Positions 5,485-6,231 of a stretch of 6,231 bases of DNA are shown piece after piece; position 1 is the first letter of the stretch; each line of letters opens with the position of its first letter. Source of the DNA: Eubacteriales Family XIII. Incertae Sedis bacterium (lineage in GTDB: Bacteria; Bacillota; Clostridia; Peptostreptococcales; Anaerovoracaceae); assembly GCA_031255695.1 (NCBI GenBank), contig JAIRSA010000141.1, forward strand, positions 1-6,231, read 5' to 3'. The notes beneath the pieces are model-generated. The model made no database searches, was not told the origin of the DNA, and saw only the letters and a program-made list of their open reading frames with translations. A program made the position numbers and the translations under genes.

Positions 5485-5568
5485 GGGCTATCAGGTAATT
5501 TCCGCTGAGAATTGCCCCCTCGTGAAGGGGGCGGGGGAAACACACGGAGCTGTGTGAAACCCCTCGTG
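5485..5568 (+). promoter_or_regulatory. Structured S10-operon leader with competing hairpins
   Basis: Several stems can be read. TCAGG-TAATTT-CC(g)CTGA (5491-5507) can be enclosed by GGGC (5485-5488) pairing with GCCC (5514-5517). Hairpin A is GCCCCCT-CGTGA-AGGGGGC (5514-5532). Hairpin B has CACAC (5541-5545) pairing with GTGTG (5552-5556), extended through a symmetric AAA/AAA internal loop by GGGG (5534-5537) with CCCC (5560-5563). CCCCTCGTG occurs twice (5516-5524 and 5560-5568), so either copy can pair with the intervening G-tracts. The pairings at 5514-5517 are mutually exclusive. Ribosomal-protein autoregulatory leaders are known before S10 operons in other bacteria, but I do not recognise this structure as a known class. 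Confidence 0.5.
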
Positions 5569-5580
5569 CAGACAAACCAC

Positions 5581-5830
5581 GCGGGCAGTGCCGGACAGAC
5601 AGCCGGAAAGCGGCGGCAGGCCGCTAGCCAGGCAAAGCAGCCGGGCGGCCAAAGCCAGCCGGCGCCAGGGCGGCGCTGCAGGCCAGCCAGCCCGAAGCCA
5701 GCCGAACAGCCAAGTCGGCGCGTCAGGTCAGGCGGCCCAAACGCAGCCAGCCAGGGCGGCGCTGCAGGCCAGCCTAAAGGCAGACAGCGGGCCAGCCGGC
5801 CGAAAGGCAACAGGCCAGCGTGGGGACTAG
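5581..5830 (+). repeat. T-depleted, repetitive segment of the S10 leader
   Basis: Only 8 of the 240 bases from 5581 to 5820 are T. A 25-bp perfect direct repeat occurs at 5664-5688 and 5750-5774, offset 86 bp and therefore not in the same frame. GCCAGCC occurs six times (5654, 5682, 5697, 5746, 5768, 5791). No ATG is found from 5419 to 5834. Frames stay open, encoding Gln/Ala/Gly/Pro/Arg-rich low-complexity peptides, but none has an ATG and SD. I read this as untranslated leader RNA with little U, possibly formed by repeat expansion. Confidence 0.7.
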
Positions 5831-5852
5831 CAGCTATGTACGGAAACCATAC

Positions 5853-5858
5853 AGGAGG
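5853..5858 (+). promoter_or_regulatory. Ribosome binding site for rpsJ
   Basis: AGGAGG is 2 nt from ATG 5861 and 5 nt from ATG 5864. The spacing favours the second ATG as the start. Confidence 0.75.
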
Positions 5859-5863
5859 AAATG

Positions 5864-6175
5864 ATGAGCGAACAGAAAAAAATCAGAATCAGGCTGAAGG
5901 CCTACGACCACAAGGCCCTCGACCAGTCGGCGGCGAGGATAGTCGATACGGCCAAGAGGACCGGCGCAGATGTCTCTGGGCCGATACCGCTCCCCACGCA
6001 GAAGGAAGTAGTGACGATCCTGAGGGCCGTCCACAAGTACAAGGACAGCAGGGAGCAGTTCGAGCAGCGTACGCATAAGAGATTGATCGACATATACCAT
6101 GCGACGCCGAAGACGGTCGATTCATTGATGAAACTGGATCTGCCGGCCGGGGTTGACATAGAGATAAAGCTGTAG
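5864..6175 (+). CDS. rpsJ: 30S ribosomal protein S10
   Basis: This 103-residue protein of the 30S subunit head also partners NusB in transcription antitermination in other bacteria. The N-terminus [12 protein letters not shown] is typical. The S10 signature spans residues 30-45 and ends GPIPLPT. The extended loop [17 protein letters not shown] (57-73) and the end [22 protein letters not shown] (82-103) are those of Firmicute S10, at the usual length. ATG 5864 is preferred on ribosome-binding-site spacing; ATG 5861 in the same frame would add one Met. rpsJ heads the S10 operon, with rplC following after 18 nt. Expression is probably controlled by the promoter at 5384-5412, the terminator at 5432-5455 and the long leader. 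Confidence 0.98.
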   Translation: MSEQKKIRIRLKAYDHKALDQSAARIVDTAKRTGADVSGPIPLPTQKEVVTILRAVHKYKDSREQFEQRTHKRLIDIYHATPKTVDSLMKLDLPAGVDIEIKL

Positions 6176-6193
6176 GAAAGGAATTATCAAATT

Positions 6194-6231
6194 ATGAAGA
6201 CAATACTTGGAAAGAAAATCGGCATGACGCA
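6194..6231 (+). CDS. rplC: 50S ribosomal protein L3 (N-terminal fragment)
   Basis: The window ends 38 bases into this gene. The 12 complete codons read MKTILGKKIGMT, the characteristic L3 start, and L3 normally follows S10. AAAGGA (6177-6182), just after the rpsJ stop, lies 11 nt before ATG 6194 and is a slightly distant ribosome binding site. It is co-transcribed with rpsJ. L3 binds 23S rRNA near the peptidyl transferase centre and starts 50S assembly. Confidence 0.93.
   Translation, partial: MKTILGKKIGMT

Noticed and set aside
5512..6078. Open frames through the S10 leader (5512-6078 and 5588-5830)
   Set aside because: They start with TTG or GTG without an SD, are low-complexity, and the 86-bp repeat offset breaks any repeated frame. 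The longer one runs through rpsJ out of frame.

Overview
The window looks like chromosomal DNA of a GC-rich anaerobic Firmicute, probably a member of the Clostridia. The evidence is a single-chain pyruvate:ferredoxin oxidoreductase (PFOR) of clostridial layout, a Clostridia/Bacilli-type ribosomal protein S10, strong AGGAGG-type Shine-Dalgarno (SD) sites, and a MerR regulator with a TipAS drug-binding domain. Species cannot be assigned from the sequence alone.

Layout. Bases 1-108 hold what may be the last 35 codons of a rightward gene I cannot identify. Bases 109-260 hold no gene and no convincing terminator. Bases 261-1025 (minus strand) encode a MerR-TipAS regulator. Inside it is a second start with a near-ideal ribosome binding site, which would yield the isolated TipAS domain. 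Bases 1026-1436 are an AT-rich divergent control region. It holds a partly duplicated ATG-rich segment in the regulator leader, a MerR-type operator-promoter with a 19-bp spacer (1179-1209), an A-tract-rich stretch, and the leader of the rightward gene. Bases 1437-5033 encode PFOR (nifJ, 1198 aa) with all expected thiamine and [4Fe-4S] motifs and one Gly/Ala-rich insert. Bases 5040-5217 are a 48-bp tandem repeat, followed by an intrinsic-type hairpin at 5242-5261. Bases 5355-5412 look like a strong promoter with an A-rich upstream element. Within about 45 bases of it lies a clear intrinsic terminator (5432-5455). A roughly 400-base leader follows, with competing hairpins and a nearly T-free repetitive segment, and then rpsJ (S10) and the first codons of rplC (L3), the start of the S10 ribosomal protein operon.

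How the parts fit. The regulator probably controls its own transcription through the 19-bp-spacer operator and may sense a small cytotoxic ligand. Whether it also acts on nifJ is open. nifJ is a stand-alone energy-metabolism unit. The S10 operon has its own promoter and appears to be gated by a promoter-proximal terminator and a long structured leader, which is the most unusual regulatory feature here.

The points most worth a second look are the internal TipAS start, the promoter-terminator pair with alternative hairpins before rpsJ, the T-depleted repetitive leader, and the 48-bp tandem repeat after nifJ.
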